This document shows, piece by piece, positions 61,885 to 64,000 of a stretch of 64,000 bases of DNA (its first letter is position 1; each line of letters begins with the position of its first letter). Both the position numbers and the translations under genes were made by a program. The notes under the pieces are model-generated. The model worked only from the letters and a program-made list of their open reading frames with translations, was not told the DNA's origin and searched no databases. This stretch comes from Mycolicibacterium sp. MU0053 (GTDB taxonomy: Bacteria > Actinomycetota > Actinomycetes > Mycobacteriales > Mycobacteriaceae). Where the stretch lies: the NCBI RefSeq assembly GCF_963378095.1, contig NZ_OY726397.1:4898001-4962000 (forward strand). The letters run 5' to 3'.

Positions 61885-62612
61885 TGCAGCCGGCAACAGT
61901 GCCCGCGGGCGGCCGGCTCCGCGAGTTCTATCGCGACGCCCCGCTGGGGGTGCGGGCCAACATGATCTTCAGCGCGGATGGCGCCGCCGCGTTCGGCGGC
62001 CGAGCGGGACCGCTGTCCTGCCCCGCCGATCAGCAACTGTTGCGCGAGCTACGTGGGTATGCCGATGTGGTTCTGGTCGGCGCGGGGACAGTCCGGGCCG
62101 AGCGCTACGGCCCCGTTCGCCTGTCCGACGAGCAACTGGCCGAGCGCCATGCCGCCGGCCGGCTTACCCTGCCGCCCCTGGCGGTGGTCAGCCAGACCGG
62201 GCGATTGCCCGACTCGATGTTCACCGACCCGATCCAGCGACCGATCCTGATCACCAGTGCCAGGGCCGCCGAACAGCACGGCCTCACAACCGATTCCCGT
62301 CGGTCCGTGCTCGTCGCCGGTGAGAAGACCGTCGAGATCGCCGCCGCCGTCGACACGCTACGCAGCCACGGCATGCACCGCATTCTCTGCGAGGGCGGCC
62401 CGACGTTGCTGCACGAAATCGTGGAGGCGGATCTGCTCACGGAAATCTGCATCACCGTCGCGCCGCGCCTGGCCGGCAGTCAACCGGTTGGGAGCGCCCC
62501 GGCGAGTGCGCTGGCGTTCCCCGTCCCGCTGACGCTGGCCCACGCGCTGGTTCACGACGGCTATCTGTTCAGCCGATACGTCCGTGCCGATCGCCCGGAT
62601 GCGACCGGGTAG
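61884..62612 (+). CDS. RibD C-terminal / dihydrofolate-reductase-like protein
   Basis: A 242-residue pyrimidine-reductase-fold protein: RANMIFSADGAAAFGG (NADPH and substrate entry), VVLVGAGTVRAERYGP, ILCEGGPTLLHEIVEADLLTEI. It lacks the RibD deaminase domain, as in the stand-alone mycobacterial RibD-like protein that also has weak DHFR activity. Whether it acts in riboflavin synthesis or reduces another substrate is open. ATG at 61884 overlaps the flavin reductase stop. Confidence 0.83.
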   Translation: MQPATVPAGGRLREFYRDAPLGVRANMIFSADGAAAFGGRAGPLSCPADQQLLRELRGYADVVLVGAGTVRAERYGPVRLSDEQLAERHAAGRLTLPPLAVVSQTGRLPDSMFTDPIQRPILITSARAAEQHGLTTDSRRSVLVAGEKTVEIAAAVDTLRSHGMHRILCEGGPTLLHEIVEADLLTEICITVAPRLAGSQPVGSAPASALAFPVPLTLAHALVHDGYLFSRYVRADRPDATG

Positions 62613-62726
62613 CGCCTGGAACACCCCGGTCCGAGCTCACCGCCTCGGGACTCAAACCTGTTGCCCAAGCGAGTATTCAAGTCCGATACCGGTGCCAGGA
62701 CCTCGCCGAGAAGCACGGAAAAAGTA

Positions 62727-62753
62727 TTAGCACTCCCCGTCGTCGAGTGCTAA
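62727..62753. promoter_or_regulatory. CIRCE element (HrcA operator) upstream of hsp20
   Basis: TTAGCACTC-N9-GAGTGCTAA, an exact match to the CIRCE consensus, with the outer A/T pair also matched. It lies 70 bases before the Hsp20 gene, so HrcA control of heat induction is very likely. Confidence 0.95.
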
Positions 62754-62823
62754 TCTGGACGGCGTAGCGCAGTACGCGGCCCGCCACGGGGGCGGGCCCC
62801 AGCGATGGAGGAGGTGGACTACT

Positions 62824-63276
62824 GTGCTCCGTTTTGATCCGTTCAGTGACCTTGATGCCGTGACCCGGGGATTGCTCACGAGCCAGACCGGATCGAGTCG
62901 AACCCCGCGATTCATGCCGATGGACCTCTACAAGGTCGACGACCACTATGTGTTGACCGCCGACCTGCCGGGCGTCGACCCCGGGTCCGTCGACGTCAAC
63001 GTCGACAACGGCACCCTTACGCTGACCGCACGCAGAACCGCCCGGTCGGAGGAATCCGTTCAATGGCTGTCCAGCGAGCGGTTCTTCGGGACCTATCGTC
63101 GTCAGCTGTCGCTCGGCGAGGGTGTCGATACCGAAAAGATCACCGCGACATACGAAAACGGTGTCTTGACGGTTACGATCCCGCTGGCCGAACGGGCCAA
63201 GGCAAGACGCATCGAAGTCGCTCACGCCGGCGATGCTCGATCGATCGAGCCCGCGACAGTCGACGCCGAAACATAA
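62824..63276 (+). CDS. Small heat shock protein (Hsp20/alpha-crystallin)
   Basis: A 150-residue Hsp20: short N-terminal arm (MLRFDPFSDLDAVTRGLL), alpha-crystallin domain (MDLYKVDDHYVLTADLPGVDPGSVDVNVDNGTLTL...) with the A-x-x-x-n-G-v-L motif YENGVLTVTIP near residues 105-115, and a C-terminal tail. It is an ATP-independent holdase. GTG start with GGAGGAGG. HrcA-regulated through the upstream CIRCE. Confidence 0.95.
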   Translation: MLRFDPFSDLDAVTRGLLTSQTGSSRTPRFMPMDLYKVDDHYVLTADLPGVDPGSVDVNVDNGTLTLTARRTARSEESVQWLSSERFFGTYRRQLSLGEGVDTEKITATYENGVLTVTIPLAERAKARRIEVAHAGDARSIEPATVDAET

Positions 63277-63287
63277 CAGCACCGGCC

Positions 63288-63319
63288 CGGGGGCCACGGG
63301 TCACGACGCGTGGCCCCCG
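63288..63319 (+). terminator. Terminator hairpin after hsp20
   Basis: CGGGGGCCACG/CGTGGCCCCCG is a perfect 11-base-pair stem with a 10-base loop, 12 bases after the hsp20 stop. Confidence 0.65.
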
Positions 63320-63400
63320 AGTCGGTCGTCCCGCACAATCGCCTACGCGGACCCCCTGGTGACCGAGACCGCGTAGCCGGACATCCGAGAGGAGGTTCAG

Positions 63401-64000
63401 GTGGTCGCGTCGGGGGATCCTGCCGAGAACGGGTCCCCCACGCGCGTCGGCAACTTCACCTTGAACCTGGCGGAGGGAATTTTCCATTGGTCGCCCGCGA
63501 TCGCCGCCATGCACGGATACGCCCGCGAAAAGATGACGGTGTCAACGGAATTCGCGCTGTCTCATAAGCACCCCGAGGATCGGCCACGCTTTGCCGCACT
63601 GCTGCACCGGCTGCGCGCATCGCCCGAGCCGTTGTCGAGCAGGCATCGCATCATCGATCGACACGACACCGTCCGCCACGTCTTGGTGGCCAGCACCCGC
63701 CTGGTGGACGGCAGCGGCAGCCCCGTTGCGGACGGGTTCTACGTCGATGTTTCCGGCGCCGCCGATGACCGACTGGTTCATGTGATGGATTCCGCGGTGG
63801 CCGAGTTCAGCATCCACCGCGCGGTGATCGAGCAGGCCAAGGGAATGCTGATGCTCATCTACAACATCCCGGCCGACCGCGCCTTCGACATCCTGCGGTG
63901 GCGGTCCCAGCAGACGAACGTCAAGCTCCGCACGCTTTGTGAACAGCTCATCGAACGATTCAGCACGCAACCGGTCCTCGGCGACCTCGACCGTGGGACC
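63401..64000 (+). CDS. PAS-ANTAR RNA-binding regulator (cut by window end)
   Basis: At least 200 residues; the frame runs off the window without a stop. A PAS-like domain fills residues about 15-125 (LAEGIFHWSPAIAAMHGYAREK; DGFYVDVS), and an ANTAR domain follows at about 135-190 (IHRAVIEQAKGMLMLIYNIPADRAFDILRWRSQQTNVKLRTLCEQLIE), which binds RNA antitermination hairpins. GTG at 63401 with AGGAGG five bases before. Possibly a light- or redox-sensing antiterminator; the C terminus is not visible. Confidence 0.85.
   Translation, partial: MVASGDPAENGSPTRVGNFTLNLAEGIFHWSPAIAAMHGYAREKMTVSTEFALSHKHPEDRPRFAALLHRLRASPEPLSSRHRIIDRHDTVRHVLVASTRLVDGSGSPVADGFYVDVSGAADDRLVHVMDSAVAEFSIHRAVIEQAKGMLMLIYNIPADRAFDILRWRSQQTNVKLRTLCEQLIERFSTQPVLGDLDRGT

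Noticed and set aside
1..64000. tRNA, rRNA, CRISPR arrays, insertion sequences, prophage
   Set aside because: I looked for clusters of direct repeats, transposase motifs and integrase genes and saw none; no stable tRNA-like sequence stood out by eye.

Overview
The window is high-GC actinobacterial DNA, most likely from a non-tuberculous Mycobacterium/Mycolicibacterium. The grounds are a six-gene mce operon, a mycobacterial-type 298-residue methylenetetrahydrofolate reductase homologue, a mycofactocin-type SDR, many soluble CYP-type P450s, frequent GTG/TTG starts, and 1- to 11-base stop/start overlaps throughout. It looks like chromosomal accessory DNA devoted to oxidising and importing a lipophilic substrate. 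I see no insertion sequences, tRNA/rRNA genes, CRISPR arrays or phage genes.

Layout. (1) 1-14577: a catabolic cluster. A leftward unit (P450, VOC protein, P450) faces a divergent SDR. A TetR repressor gene is then divergent from a rightward run: amidohydrolase, phytanoyl-CoA-dioxygenase-like protein, VOC protein, acyl-CoA ligase, enoyl-CoA hydratase, second amidohydrolase, SDR, P450, SnoaL-like protein and thioesterase. This content suits P450/dioxygenase attack followed by CoA activation and beta-oxidation-like steps. (2) 14582-19414: hrpA helicase directly behind the MTHFR-like gene. (3) 19545-28235, leftward: P450, aldehyde dehydrogenase, SDR, AveC-like membrane protein, a substrate-binding protein without a signal peptide, and a CbbQ/NorQ AAA+ ATPase with its NorD-like VWA partner. 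(4) 28349-31919, rightward: SDR, CobW GTPase and a tandem-TetR regulator. (5) 31935-41983, leftward: SulP transporter with a MerR gene, and mceA-F plus a small exported protein, without yrbE permease genes. (6) 42588-51358: a second tandem-TetR regulator, P450 with mycofactocin-type SDR, TetR, a 38-residue membrane ORF coupled to a second AveC-like gene and a P450, a DapB-like dehydrogenase and an LLM flavin enzyme. (7) 51538-64000: acyltransferase, solitary modA, a MoxR/DUF58/VWA (Bat-like) operon, an MpaB-like oxygenase with its TetR, a STAS protein, a flavin reductase/RibD-like pair, a CIRCE-controlled hsp20 and a PAS-ANTAR protein cut by the window end.

The most interesting pattern is a 16-base element, about GRAACARATRTTAGGT, found seven times and only between genes. 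It lies in front of the VWA/CbbQ pair, the signal-less binding protein, the mce operon/tandem-TetR intergenic region (twice), the P450/SDR pair (twice) and the LLM enzyme. This suggests that the dispersed blocks 24-51 kb form one regulon, probably under a tandem-TetR (Mce3R-like) regulator, linking an mce system without local permeases to P450 oxidation, AveC-like proteins and an AAA+/VWA chaperone pair. The substrate is unknown.

All calls rest on reading the sequence and on recalled family motifs. No database search was run.
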